This document shows, piece by piece, positions 45,937 through 57,200 of a DNA stretch of 64,000 bases. Numbering within the stretch: position 1 is the first letter of the stretch; the number at the start of each line of letters is the position of its first letter. The notes below the pieces were generated by a model that saw only the letters and a list, made by a program, of their open reading frames with translations, searched no databases and had not been told where the DNA came from. The stretch is from an uncultured bacterium (lineage in GTDB: Bacteria > Bacteroidota > Bacteroidia > Bacteroidales > Bacteroidaceae). Position numbers and translations under genes: made by a program. The stretch spans positions 51,034 to 115,033 of the forward strand of contig CAJMMQ010000004.1 in assembly GCA_905214625.1 (NCBI GenBank), written 5' to 3'.

Positions 45937-46152
45937 TTTTATCCTGTTTTTTATCATAATATTTTTTACTCACCCTTAAGTCAGGCGCCCAAGCATGCGC
46001 GCCTGACCATATCATGCCTGGCCGAAGCCTCAGCAGCAACGAGGCAGCACCAAGGCACGACGGGGCGACAAAGACATAACGGCTGAGGCACAGACAGCAC
46101 GCAGCCGGAAACTAAAGAACAATTAAAAAACGGATAAAAGCAAGAATTACTG

Positions 46153-48201
46153 ATGAACATAAGACTTACTGCTGCAGGAGCCGCTCTGGCTGCCTGCACC
46201 ACAATATGCGCCGGCAACGGCACGGCCTCACTGGCCACAGACAGCATAAGCCATAACGACAGCATACACCGCGAAAGCTCGCTGGGCGAGGTGGCTGTGG
46301 TGGCGCGCCGCGCCGGAACGACACGTATGGGCGGAGCCGTAAACGGATTCAACCTGAACCGCGAGGAGCTGTTCCGCGCGGCATGCTGCAATCTTGGCGA
46401 GAGCTTCACCACAAACCCTGCCGTAGACGTGAGCTACAACGACGCCACGACGGGCGCAAGGCAGATAAAACTGCTGGGACTGGCCGGCACCTACGTGCAG
46501 ATGATGACCGAGAACATGCCCAACTTCCGCGGTGCGGCGGCGCCCTATGCGCTGGGCTACGTGCCCGGCCCATGGATGAAGGGCATACAGGTGTCTAAGG
46601 GTGCGGCGTCGGTGAAGAACGGCTACGAGGCCATAACAGGACAGATAAACGTAGACTACAAGAAACCCGAGGACGAGGAGGGCATAGAGGTAAACCTCTT
46701 CGGCGACACAAAGAGCCGCATAGAGGCCAACGCCGATGCCAACCTGCACATAAACAAGCAGCTGAGCACGGAGGTGCTGATGCACTACGAGAACAGCTTT
46801 GAGAATCACGACGACAACGACGACGGCTTCTACGACAAGCCGAAGGTGGAGCAATATAACCTGCAGAACAGATGGCTCTGGGCAGGAGAAAAGTATATAT
46901 TCCACGGAGGCATAGGCGCACTGAAGGAGCACCGCAACGGCGGACAGACAGGCCACCGCGGCAACGACGGCACCGAACTGTTCAGGATAGGGCTCGACAC
47001 GGAGCGGTATGAAGCCTACATGAAGCACGCCTTCATCATAGACCGCCACAAGGGCACCAACATAGCCCTCATGGCATCGGGCTCGATGCACATGCTCGAC
47101 GCCGGATACGGACACAAGACGTATGACGTGAACGAGAAGAACGTGTATGCGTCGCTGGTGTTTGAGACCAACTTCACCAAGATGCACAATCTGTCGGCCG
47201 GACTGAGCCTCAACCACGACTATCTGGGACAGACCGTGCGCATGGTGAACGACAAGGAGGCATCGCCCGTAAGGATGAACGAGAAGGAGACCGTGCCCGG
47301 CATATATGCCCAATATACATTCAACCTCGACCACCGGCTGACAGCCATGGCGGGCATAAGGGCCGACCACAGTTCGGTGTACGGCACATTCGTAACGCCG
47401 CGCCTGCACCTGAAATACATGCCCACCGACATACTTACGCTGCGCCTCTCGGCTGGCAAGGGCTACCGTACACCGCACGCTCTGGCCGAAAACAACTATC
47501 TGCTGGCGAGCGGACGCCGGCTCGTGATAGACGACCTTGAGCAGGAGGAGGCATGGAACTACGGGGCGAGTGCCGCACTGAACATTCCGCTGCTGGGCGA
47601 GACGCTGAAGCTCAACGCCGAATACTACTACACACGCTTCATGGCGCAGGCCGTAACCGACTATGACACCGACCCGGGCGTGATACACATAGGCAACCTG
47701 AACGGCAAGTCGTATTCGCACACGCTGCAGATAGACGCCACCTACCCCATATTCAAGGGCATGACGCTCACGGCTGCCTACCGTCTGAACGACGTGAAGG
47801 CCACCTACGGCGGCCGACTGCTCGAAAAACCGCTGACAAGCAAGTACAAGGGACTTATCACGGCATCATACAAGACGCCGCTCGGCCTGTGGCAGTTTGA
47901 CGCCACGCTGCAGCTCAACGGTGGAGGCCGGATGCCCGATCCTTACGAACTGCCGGACGGCACAATGTCGTGGAACAAGCGCTTCGGCTCATACGAGCAG
48001 CTCAGCGCACAGATAACGCGCTGGTTCCGCCACTGGTCGGTATACGTCGGAGGCGAAAACCTTACCGGCTTCACCCAGAAGACATCTATCTACGGTGCCG
48101 ACAATCCATGGGGCACGGGCTTCGAGCCTACACTTGTATGGGGTCCCGTGCACGGCCGCATGTTCTATGCCGGAGTGAGGATAAACATCGGAAGGATGTA
48201 G
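46153..48201 (+). CDS. TonB-dependent receptor, probable metal (copper-type) family
   Basis: A 682-residue receptor with signal peptide (about 1-23). The plug begins LGEVAVVARRAGTTRMGGAVNGFNLNREELFRAACCNLGESF and has IKLLGLAGTYVQMMTENMPNFRGAAAPYALGYVPGPWMKGIQVSKGAASVKNGYEAITGQINVDYKKP-like runs. The barrel is rich in His and Asp (FENHDDNDDGFYDKP, KEHRNGG) and ends MFYAGVRINIGRM. There is no N-terminal carboxypeptidase-like domain in the mature part. It lies between a Cys-rich membrane protein and an HMA metal-binding protein, so copper or another thiophilic metal is the likely substrate. That is inference from context. Confidence 0.9.
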   Translation: MNIRLTAAGAALAACTTICAGNGTASLATDSISHNDSIHRESSLGEVAVVARRAGTTRMGGAVNGFNLNREELFRAACCNLGESFTTNPAVDVSYNDATTGARQIKLLGLAGTYVQMMTENMPNFRGAAAPYALGYVPGPWMKGIQVSKGAASVKNGYEAITGQINVDYKKPEDEEGIEVNLFGDTKSRIEANADANLHINKQLSTEVLMHYENSFENHDDNDDGFYDKPKVEQYNLQNRWLWAGEKYIFHGGIGALKEHRNGGQTGHRGNDGTELFRIGLDTERYEAYMKHAFIIDRHKGTNIALMASGSMHMLDAGYGHKTYDVNEKNVYASLVFETNFTKMHNLSAGLSLNHDYLGQTVRMVNDKEASPVRMNEKETVPGIYAQYTFNLDHRLTAMAGIRADHSSVYGTFVTPRLHLKYMPTDILTLRLSAGKGYRTPHALAENNYLLASGRRLVIDDLEQEEAWNYGASAALNIPLLGETLKLNAEYYYTRFMAQAVTDYDTDPGVIHIGNLNGKSYSHTLQIDATYPIFKGMTLTAAYRLNDVKATYGGRLLEKPLTSKYKGLITASYKTPLGLWQFDATLQLNGGGRMPDPYELPDGTMSWNKRFGSYEQLSAQITRWFRHWSVYVGGENLTGFTQKTSIYGADNPWGTGFEPTLVWGPVHGRMFYAGVRINIGRM

Positions 48202-48268
48202 TAAACCGAACAAAGTATAGACAAATTATCATACAAAAAATAAAACCAAACAGATAAAACAGAAATTT

Positions 48269-48751
48269 ATGAAACGACATTTTTTATTATTGACATTGGC
48301 GCTGTGCGCTATCACAAGTTTTGCCAAAGACATCAAGACCATCATCGTAACCACAAATCCGCAGATGCACTGCGAGGCATGCGAGAACAAGATTAAGAGC
48401 AACATGCGCTTCGAGAAGGGCATAAAGGCAATAGAGACAAACATCAGCCGACAGGAGGTTACACTGACCTACGACGCCGACAAGACAACGCCCGAAAAAC
48501 TGATGAAGGGCTTCGAGAAAATCGGATATACGGCTACTGTTAAGACCGGCTGCGACAAGAAGCAAACTTGCTGCGAGAAGCAGCAGGCAAGTTGCGGACA
48601 AAAACAGAATTGCTGCGACAAGGCACAGGCGGGCTGCAGCAAACAACAGGCAAACTGTGAGAAAAAACAGAACTGCTGCGACAAGCAACAGACAGGATGC
48701 AAACAAGACTGCAAAAATTGCAGCAAAACCGAATGCTGTAATAAGAAGTAA
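48269..48751 (+). CDS. Secreted HMA-domain protein with metallothionein-like Cys tail
   Basis: A 160-residue protein: signal peptide (about 1-19), one heavy-metal-associated domain (about 20-92) with metal site MHCEACENKI and a KGIKAIETNISRQEVTLTYDADKTTPEKLMKGFEKIGY body. The C-terminal tail of about 65 residues has 15 cysteines in a repeating C-KKQ-CC-EKQQ pattern (CDKKQTCCEKQQASC, KQNCCDKAQAGC, KKQNCCDKQQTGC). The tail has an imperfect period of about 14-15 residues. It should bind several Cu(I) or similar ions in the periplasm. It is the last gene of the island, before the hairpin at 48781. Confidence 0.88.
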   Translation: MKRHFLLLTLALCAITSFAKDIKTIIVTTNPQMHCEACENKIKSNMRFEKGIKAIETNISRQEVTLTYDADKTTPEKLMKGFEKIGYTATVKTGCDKKQTCCEKQQASCGQKQNCCDKAQAGCSKQQANCEKKQNCCDKQQTGCKQDCKNCSKTECCNKK

Positions 48752-48780
48752 AACAGGTATAGACTTGAAAACAAAAAATA

Positions 48781-48805
48781 CACGGCAGGGAAAAGCCCTG
48801 CCGTG
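48781..48805. terminator. Terminator between the HMA gene and the convergent cohesin-like gene
   Basis: CACGGCAGGG (48781-48790) pairs with CCCTGCCGTG (48796-48805) around a 5-base loop; little T run follows. Confidence 0.7.
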
Positions 48806-48862
48806 CTGCAATCTGAATTTTAATGTTACGCGACTCACGTCGAATAACAATTTACCTGCATT

Positions 48863-51130
48863 CTACTTAACTTGTATTTTATAGATCTTACCATTCGAAT
48901 ATTTCACAATATTCAATTTTCCTCTAACCAATGAGTTAAGTTTCTTTCCGGTAATATCATATATTTCAACATCACCATTCTGTATATCATCGATTGTTAT
49001 TCCATAAATTCCGGTTGCCTCTTCATAGTCTTTCTGAGCCTTTTCAGCATCTGCAAGGAGATTTGCAATAGCATCTTTTACAGTCTGAGAGTCGATCGTG
49101 CTTTCTTCTGTAAGCTTAACAGCCTCATAATCACTTTCTACTTTTTCCGAAATTTCATCGATTTCATCCTGAATGGCCTTAATGTCATCAACAAACTGAT
49201 CAGCTACGTCCTTACACTCGGTATTGACAGTCTCTTCAGCGGAATCGAGTTCTGCCTGAAGGGCCTCAAGTTCTTCTGTCAGACGGGCATAAGCAGCCTC
49301 ATTTGCATCAACCACAGTTTGAGCGGCCTTTGCCTCAGAAAGGAGTTTTTCGATAGAGTCTTTTACTGACTGAGAATCAATTGTACTCTCTGCAGTAAGT
49401 TCACCTGCCTCGTAAGCTGTCTTTATGCTGTCTGAGATTTCTGTAATACGACTCTGGATGCTGTCAATTACTTCGGTAAACTGAGAGGCGACGTCCTTAC
49501 ACTCAGTATTGATTGTTTCCTTTGCGGCATCGAGTTCTAACTGAAGTGAAGCTATCTCAGCTGTCAGACGGTTATAGGCTGCCTCATTGGCGGTTACAAC
49601 AGCCTGAGCGGCCTTGGCGTCTACAAGAAGCTGGGCGATAGATGCCTTTACTGACAATGAATCGATTGTGCTTTCTGATGTAAGCTCTACAGCCTCATAA
49701 GCTGTCTTAACGCTGTCGGAGATTTCCGTGATGCGAGTCTGGATGCTGTTGATTACTTCTGTAAACTGAGAGGCAACGTCCTTACACTCAGTATTGATTG
49801 TTTCCTTTGCGGCATCGAGTTCTGTCTGAAGTGAAGTTATTTGAGCGGTCAGACGCTTGTACGCCTCTTCGTTTACAGCTTCCTTGCCAGCCTGGGCAGC
49901 CAAAGCATTTTCAACAAGAGCTTTTATCGATGTAGCTATATCATCGGCTCCAGCCTGAACATCAGCAAGACCTTCGGCCAAAGTTTCATTGGCATAAGAG
50001 TCATCAACAACCTTCTGCAAACTATCAATCTTTGCTACTATTGCAGCTTCAGCGGCAAGAATGTCTTCGTTATCCTTAACGTTAGCGGCATTTGCGGCAA
50101 TGCTGTCAACTGCCTCGTTGTACAAATTACGCAATGAATCTACCAATGCCTTTGCCGGAGTATAGTGAGCAAGATAAGAGTTTGTAACGCTAAGTTTCAC
50201 TTCGTCATAGAGGCCGAAAGCATTACCGTTCTCGTTAGAAACAATGACATCATTTATCACAAGCTCAGATTTCAGCGCCAATGTTTCGTCAGCCTTAACA
50301 TAGAAAGCCAGCACCTCACCTGTTGTTCCGGCAAAATTCTCTGTTGTCATACCAGCAACAGCAATCTTCAATTTGCCGTCAGATGTCATGTTAGAGCTTA
50401 TAGTAGCATTCTGAGGCAGACGGCTGCCATACTCAAACTTCGGTTTACCGTTGTCTTTAACTTCAAACGAAAGTCCTTGAGGCAAAGTTATCAGAGCCTG
50501 CATGCCTCTTACGTTAATAAAGTTGTCGAGCACAAGGCTTACCTTCTTTGATGTTCCGTCGGTCTTTATAGCCAATGTGTCAGCAGCTGTATAAAGTTTT
50601 CCTACATAAGGAGCTACATCTGCGCTAAAGTCAGCCATGGGGAAACTCTTTGTATAGCCGTCTTCACCTTTTTCATGGCTGCTGCCAAGGATATTTGTGA
50701 AGTCTATTTTACCGGCTTTTACAAAACTGTTTTCAGCCTTAACCTTAAAATAAGCTACGGCACCGCTATCGCCAAAGATAGAGACAGTGTCTGAAGGAAC
50801 AATAAGCAAACGGAGATTGCCGTCAGAAAGAGTGCTCATAAAAAGAGAATGGTAGTCGCGGTCAAGACGTACTTCATCGCGTGTCAGACTGTTGGCTACA
50901 TAAACGATACCATCGGGAAGGGCTATATCCATCTGCAAAGCAGTAATCCTGTCGCTGTTGTCAAGACACACAGCAACAGTCTTTTCCTCGCCTGGCTTTA
51001 TGTTAAAGCTCTCTATCGTCACCTTGTTGTCGGCCAATGCGCAAGCAAAAGAACCAACCGCCATAAGGCATGCCATAATCAGCCGTGAGGCAAAGTGACA
51101 TTTAAGAATGTTTGTTTTTATCATACTCAA
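48863..51130 (-). CDS. Secreted protein with two cohesin-like domains and three 95-residue coiled-coil repeats
   Basis: A 755-residue protein with a signal peptide (about 1-33). Residues about 34-180 and 185-320 each resemble a cohesin-like beta-sandwich (ALQMDIALPDGIVYV and GMQALITLPQGLSFEV are matching strands). Helical coiled coil follows, including three tandem 95-residue copies (about 420-705) that share NTECKDVA and ESTIDS. The last 50 residues (VEIYDITGKKLNSLVRGKLNIVKYSNGKIYKIQVK) look like the beta tail of type IX secretion cargo. It is probably a surface or extracellular structural protein. The next gene upstream on this strand also has cohesin-like and coiled-coil parts, so the two are likely partners. 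Confidence 0.75.
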   Translation of the reverse strand: MSMIKTNILKCHFASRLIMACLMAVGSFACALADNKVTIESFNIKPGEEKTVAVCLDNSDRITALQMDIALPDGIVYVANSLTRDEVRLDRDYHSLFMSTLSDGNLRLLIVPSDTVSIFGDSGAVAYFKVKAENSFVKAGKIDFTNILGSSHEKGEDGYTKSFPMADFSADVAPYVGKLYTAADTLAIKTDGTSKKVSLVLDNFINVRGMQALITLPQGLSFEVKDNGKPKFEYGSRLPQNATISSNMTSDGKLKIAVAGMTTENFAGTTGEVLAFYVKADETLALKSELVINDVIVSNENGNAFGLYDEVKLSVTNSYLAHYTPAKALVDSLRNLYNEAVDSIAANAANVKDNEDILAAEAAIVAKIDSLQKVVDDSYANETLAEGLADVQAGADDIATSIKALVENALAAQAGKEAVNEEAYKRLTAQITSLQTELDAAKETINTECKDVASQFTEVINSIQTRITEISDSVKTAYEAVELTSESTIDSLSVKASIAQLLVDAKAAQAVVTANEAAYNRLTAEIASLQLELDAAKETINTECKDVASQFTEVIDSIQSRITEISDSIKTAYEAGELTAESTIDSQSVKDSIEKLLSEAKAAQTVVDANEAAYARLTEELEALQAELDSAEETVNTECKDVADQFVDDIKAIQDEIDEISEKVESDYEAVKLTEESTIDSQTVKDAIANLLADAEKAQKDYEEATGIYGITIDDIQNGDVEIYDITGKKLNSLVRGKLNIVKYSNGKIYKIQVK
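49019..49873. repeat. Three tandem 285-bp in-gene repeats
   Basis: The coding region repeats with a period of 285 bases (95 codons), starting on the minus strand near 49873, 49588 and 49303. Copies 1 and 2 are the most alike, at both the protein and the base level. Being in frame, gain or loss of a copy would keep the protein intact. Confidence 0.85.
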
Positions 51131-51172
51131 TTTTTAAACTAAATGGTTTCTTGAAATTATTTTCCTTAAACA

Positions 51173-51206
51173 GAAGGCGTGACAGCCTACGTGACGCCAC
51201 GCCTTC
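51173..51206 (-). terminator. Hairpin between the two coiled-coil protein genes
   Basis: GAAGGCGTG (51173-51181) pairs with CACGCCTTC (51198-51206). On the minus strand it lies just after the 2160-residue gene and before the 755-residue gene, so it may attenuate read-through. Confidence 0.65.
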
Positions 51207-51249
51207 ATGTCCATAAGAGTATAATTCTATCTAACTTTCAGGGTCTCGA

Positions 51250-54200
51250 TTATTTGCGAAGCACTTTCTTGGTTGAACCGTCTGAGCCACGCAGGATGTT
51301 AACACCCTTCTTCAGAGTCTTCATCACCTGACCGCCTACAGAGTAAATCTTATCCTTCAGACTCTTGTCTGCGTCAACACCGCCGATACCTGTTGTGCCC
51401 TCGCCTGTGCCGTCGATGCTGTAGGCAATACCTCTTGCATCAGAAGCAAACACGTTAGCGATGCTTATGTTGCCGTCAACCTTGCCAGCAAGTTCGAGCA
51501 ATACAACAGCCTCGCCGTTGGTGCCGAGCGCGCTGTTCTGCATAGAGCTTACAACCACACGCTGTGTGCCGTCGGCCAATGTGTTCTGATAGAGGTTGTG
51601 CTCGCTGCTGCCGGATGTAGCGCTGAGCAGTGTTACACCTGCCGGGAGCTTGATGTCCATCTGTGCGCCTACATATGCAGCAGAACCATTAATCCTGACA
51701 GCCACACGTGTCACGTCGCCATTGCTTTCTGTAGCAAGTTCGAGGCTACCTGCAGCACCCTGCTGAGCTGCCTCATAGCGTGCCACTGCTCTCAGGCCTG
51801 TATTATTGTTGCCGAGAATAGCATTTGTAACAGCTGTAACGTCACCGATATTTATGTTGCCATCCTCGTTTACATCAGCTGCAAGATATTCCATTGAGCC
51901 TTCATCTACCGTCTCAACCTCAAGAACATAGTTCAGAATCTGAGTATAGTCGTCTACCAGTACCGAACCGTCGCGGTTAACGTCGCCAAGGATATAAGCA
52001 TAACCTTCGGCATCTGCCTTCAGGCTGTTAAGCTGCTCTGTCAGCTCGCCATAACGCTCCCATACGGCAGGAACGGCCTCTGTCATATAGTCGATAGCCA
52101 CGCCCTGAACTCCGGTTTCTTCATCGAGCAACGGATTTCCGTCAAGGTCTTGATTTACAGTACCATTATTATATGCATCTGAATTATAAGTATAAAGCAA
52201 TCCAATTAATCTATTGAGACGAAGACGTTCAGCTCTAAGTTCATCTCCGTTTTCCTCTGTATACTTGCTTGTGTTTATAATATTCGAAACCTTATTATAA
52301 AGAGCCAACAAGCCAGACTTGTTCTCATTACTATTATAAATACGCTGCTCAAGCTCATCATATGTTGCATATTTATCTAAATCTGCAATACATAATTCAA
52401 CAAGGGACTTGTTTACATTCTCACTATTTTCTGTCAAAGAGAACGCTGCATTGGTTTCCTCAAGTATCTGACGGTCATAATCAATTACGCCTCTAACATC
52501 TTCAATATAATATTGATATTGTTTTATATCGAAGAATTCGTAACTGCTAATCTTCTCAACAACAGCATCGAGACTTGCCTCCAGTTTGTCGAGCTCTGAT
52601 GTAAGCTCTACATATTTCGCATCGTTGATTGTATATGGTTTCTGAGCATCAGCAATATCCTGTGTGAGCTTAGCCAACTCTGCCTCAACAGCTGCTATGC
52701 CGGTAGAGAGTTTGCCTTCATAGAACAATATTGAGCCGGCCTCAGCATACTTGGCTATTTCGGCACTCATATTGTCGATAGAAGTCTTAACGGCAGCGAG
52801 AGCCTCAGTGTAATCATCTTTTACATTTTGATGGCATCCGTTAAGAACTTTAAGTTCGGCATTATACTTGCTCTCTACCTCGGCTAAAGCAGAGTTAAGA
52901 GTTTCTATTGTTGTAGCAGCAAGATTTGCATCATAATATGCAGCAAGCTCGGCACGCATTGTGGCAATCTTTGTCTCAAACTCAAGATACTTAGGCTGCT
53001 TGTCTTTCTCATCGAGAGCGATGAAGTCAGCATCTGTTTCCATATCTTCAAGTTCTTCAGCCATAGAGTTTATCTTTTCGATATAAGCATCTACCTCGGC
53101 AACCTTGTCTGTACCTTCTACAGCTGCGGCAGCTTTGTTCTGATCACCCTTGAGCGAAACTATCTCATCTGCAAGTCTAAGACTTTCTCTATCATTTGCA
53201 GTGACATAAATAGATGCTATTGCAGCTTCTATGCCAGCACAATTTGTCTTAAATGCTCCCTCACCGTCATCATAGTAGTCAACACATCCGCCTGATGACA
53301 ACTTACGATCAATGATTGACTGCTGTGTGTTTAAAAGATTCTGAGCTGTTACCTCACCGCAATCAACTGTAATTACATAGCCATTTACAAATTCCGCTGC
53401 AGCTTCAAGACTTGCCTGAAGTTCACCGAGAGCAGCCTTCATTGCATTGTAAGCCTCTTTATTGGCAACCTGATCCTGTGATGCAGCCTTTGCGTCAGAA
53501 TAAATTGTACTGCTTTCAAACGGAGCAAGCAAAGCCTTTATTGACGGCAGACTTGCATACAAATTGCCCTTTTCTACTTCTGTATATGCATTCTTAGCAG
53601 CAGTAACAGTAGCTTCAACAAGTGCATCATAACTATCAATTATCTGCTGCTTTCTTGTTCCGTCTGCATCGCCGATATATTCAAATACTTTAAGGTCAGC
53701 GCTTTCTTTAGCCACCTGCTCGTCGATAGCTGTAATAACAACTGTCCATTCACGCTGTGCAGCATCTTCCTTACCTGCAACAAGCAGTTCGTCGATAGTG
53801 GCGAAAGCGTTAAGATGAGCATCAACAGATAATGCGAAATACTTGTCGGCAAAATCTTTATTTGCATCTGCAACAATCTTTCTTACATCAGAGAATGATT
53901 TTGCTATAACATCAGAATTATAACCGGCATCTGTCAATTCTGTAATTGCTGCATCCAACTTAGCGTTTGCCAAAGCAAAGTTGTTACTGAACACACTCTT
54001 GGCAACGGTGCTTACAGCGTTATCAAGTGCAGCTACAGCATCATTTATCTTTGTAATATAAGTTTCAGCCTCTGCCTTATGAGACTCAGCAGCATCGAAT
54101 ATTGCCGGACTTACAGTTGCCAGATATTCTTCTGAAACATTACTTTCAAGTACACGAAGGTCTGTAAGTATACCATTGATTGCAGCATTAGCTGTAGTTA

Positions 54201-57200
54201 CAGCTTCATTTGCAACTGATACAAGTTCAGAATTTGTAAGGGCACTGAACTTAGCTATTGTGGTGAGGGCCTCATTATAAGTATTTCTTGCATCCTTCAC
54301 AGTAGCAGTAAACGCGTCATAGCGTGCCTTGTTGTCTGCTGCAACAGCTGCATTATAGCCTTCTTCCTGAGTGTCGGCAATAGCCTTAACAGTAGTCTTA
54401 ATCTCATTCAGTTTCGCCAATACATTCTCATTCTCAGCAACCGATTTACCTTCATTGTAATTCTTCAGCATCTGTGCATTCAGTTCTGTAAGAGCTGTCT
54501 GCTGCTCTGTGAGCTGCTTAAGGTATTCCTGAACGATACTTGTCTGGTCGCCGGTTGAAATCTTGTAATAAGTTTCAGACCAATATTCGTTTGTCTTTTT
54601 ATACTCTGCAACCTGCTCCTCGTATGTTGTCTGGTTATTCTTTGCATCAGTGCCAACGGCCTTAATAAGGGTATTAAGGTTTTTGAGTTGTGCTATAATC
54701 GTTGCTGAAATCTCTGCGCAGTTGCGGTCTTCACCTGAATAAGCGTCAAGAGCTTTCTGCTTCAAAGTTGCGAGATTATCGCTGTAGCCGCTGATTAAAC
54801 CGTCATAATAAGCCTTTGCCTCAGCATTTATACCTTCAACGGCAGCTACTGCATCTGTTGCCTTTGTTATATTAGCATCGATATCAAGATCAGCGATTGT
54901 CTTCTGTATCTCGGTATAAGCCTTATAGTTGGCCGTAGAAGCCTGAGCAGCCTCGCGTGCTGCCTCAACATCAGCAGATATCGCATTCAGCTTGCTCTCA
55001 ATGCCTTCAACCTTATTGCCATCTTCATCTTCACTGTCAGCCCATGCAGCAACAAGTGTCTCTGTAGCATCTGCATCATTAACGGCCTGACGCTGCTCAT
55101 CAATTTTGCCATTCAGCTCATTTACCATAGCAGTAAACTCGTCTGCTCTTGAAGCATCCTCGTTCAACTCTTCTACGCCTTTGATCGTGCTGCGGTTTCC
55201 AAGAAGCTGTGTCACTATGCCGTTAATAACTTTGTCGGCTGCTGTCTTGGCATCTTTATTGGCCTGAACCTTTTCTTTTACTCCGTTAGCCTCTTTTATC
55301 AGTTCGTCAATCTTGGTATTTATTTTGCTTACTTCTGTCGTCACACTTGTAAGCACTGCCATTGCAGCAGCCTTATCAGACTCTGTTTTTGCGCCTTCAA
55401 TCTTACTTTCCTGATCTCTAAGCTCTGCTTCGATGGCAGCCTTCTTATTATTGATATCGCCGTGTGAAAGTCCGAGTTCTTCCTGGCTCCAACTATAGGC
55501 ATTAATCTTACCATAAGCTCCCTCAACAAGAGTTGTTGCCTGCGCAAGAAGTTTCTCCAACGCAATGCTTACCACATCCTCATCATACTTAGCTTTATCG
55601 GTATCATAAGAATTAACCAAAGTTTCGGCTTTACCTTCAATTTCAACTTTTGCGGTGTATGCCTCGTCAGCTACTTCAATAAGCTTATCACTATGTTCTT
55701 TGCCTTCAAGGTCGAGGGCTTCATCCTTATCAGTTGTTATCTCTTTTATAGTAGCCTTGAAGCCGTCGATCTTATCGCCATAAGTTACTTTTTTCTGGTC
55801 TGTAGATTCTGCATATACATATACCGAACGGTTGGTAACTTTCTCTTCAAGGTAAGCGATGGCCATATTACAGTTTGCAACCTCACCAACAATAATCTCG
55901 TATGCGTCAAGGGCATCCTTAGCAGCTTGCTGATATGCAGCAACAGTCGCAGATATTTCGTTGATTGCATCTGTGTTGTCTGTCTGATATTTAACGCACG
56001 TTCCTTCTTTCAGAGCAGTCTCAGCACCTGATTTAAAGCCATCTATGCTCTTCTGGATAGCAGCTTCTTCTGTTGCATATTTTCCGCTTACAACATACGC
56101 CTTGTCTGTTGATACCAACGCATTTACGACTTTCTTTGCATCGTCGAATTCTTTCTGCTTATCTTTCAGAAGTTCTGTAACAGCGACCCAAGCGTTATAG
56201 TTGTCAACAGCACCTTGCGAACCGCTTGTAAGCTCATCGATAGCTATGCTTATCTTGCTTACTGTTTCTGAGTAATCCTTGCTGTCGATTGTATTTTCCT
56301 TATTATCAGCCTCTATTGTGCTGCTAAATGCGTCGATAGATGCCTGTATCTCGCTGATTGTCTCTGCAAACTCAGCATTGTCGCCTACGCCCGGAGTTTT
56401 CTTCAAAGCGTCAAGACGGTCTTGCAGGCCTTTCAATTCTGCCTTAGCTTTTGTATAGGCTTCTTTAAGGGCTTTTGCCTTAGCTACATAAGTTGTCTTC
56501 AGAACGTTGATTGAAGTTGTATATTCTGCAAGTTTGGCAAGATTTTCTTCTTTTGCAGTTGCCGCACCGGCATGATTATCGTCTGTTCCGTTAGCCTTCT
56601 CAACGGTCATGATATTTACATAAACGGCGTTAAGCTCTGTCTGTGCCTTTGTGCGCAGTGCCTCATAGACATCAGGATGAGTATCGTCACCCTGCAGGCC
56701 GCTATAGATTTCCTGCTGAGATTCGGTATAAAGAGTCTTGATTGTTGCAATAGCCTCACCCACCTCTACATAAGCGGCATGATCAGCTTGAGCTGATTCT
56801 ATCGCATCAGAATAGTCTGATATAAGACCATTTATCTTTGTTACAAATTTGTTGTTATATTCTGTCGTAAACTTTACGCCGGCAGTACCTTTTGCATATG
56901 CGGCATCGGCTTCAGTTTTATATTTTTCAATCTCTTCGCTGATAGTGTCGTAAGCACCTTTTGTCATTGCCTCAACATATGTTTTCTCGTCAGCATCAGC
57001 TATTGCATCAACAGCGGCCTTAGCTGTAGCAAGAGCTGTTGTCTGTGCTTCATAAACCTTCTTAGCCTCAGCATAAGCAGAAGAGTTGTTTGCCTGAGCG
57101 TCAACTTTCTTGCTGAATTCTGCTATTTCGTTGTAAATTGCAGACTCTTCAAGAGTCTCGGCATAAAGACCATACTCTATATATTTAGCATAAGAGTCTT

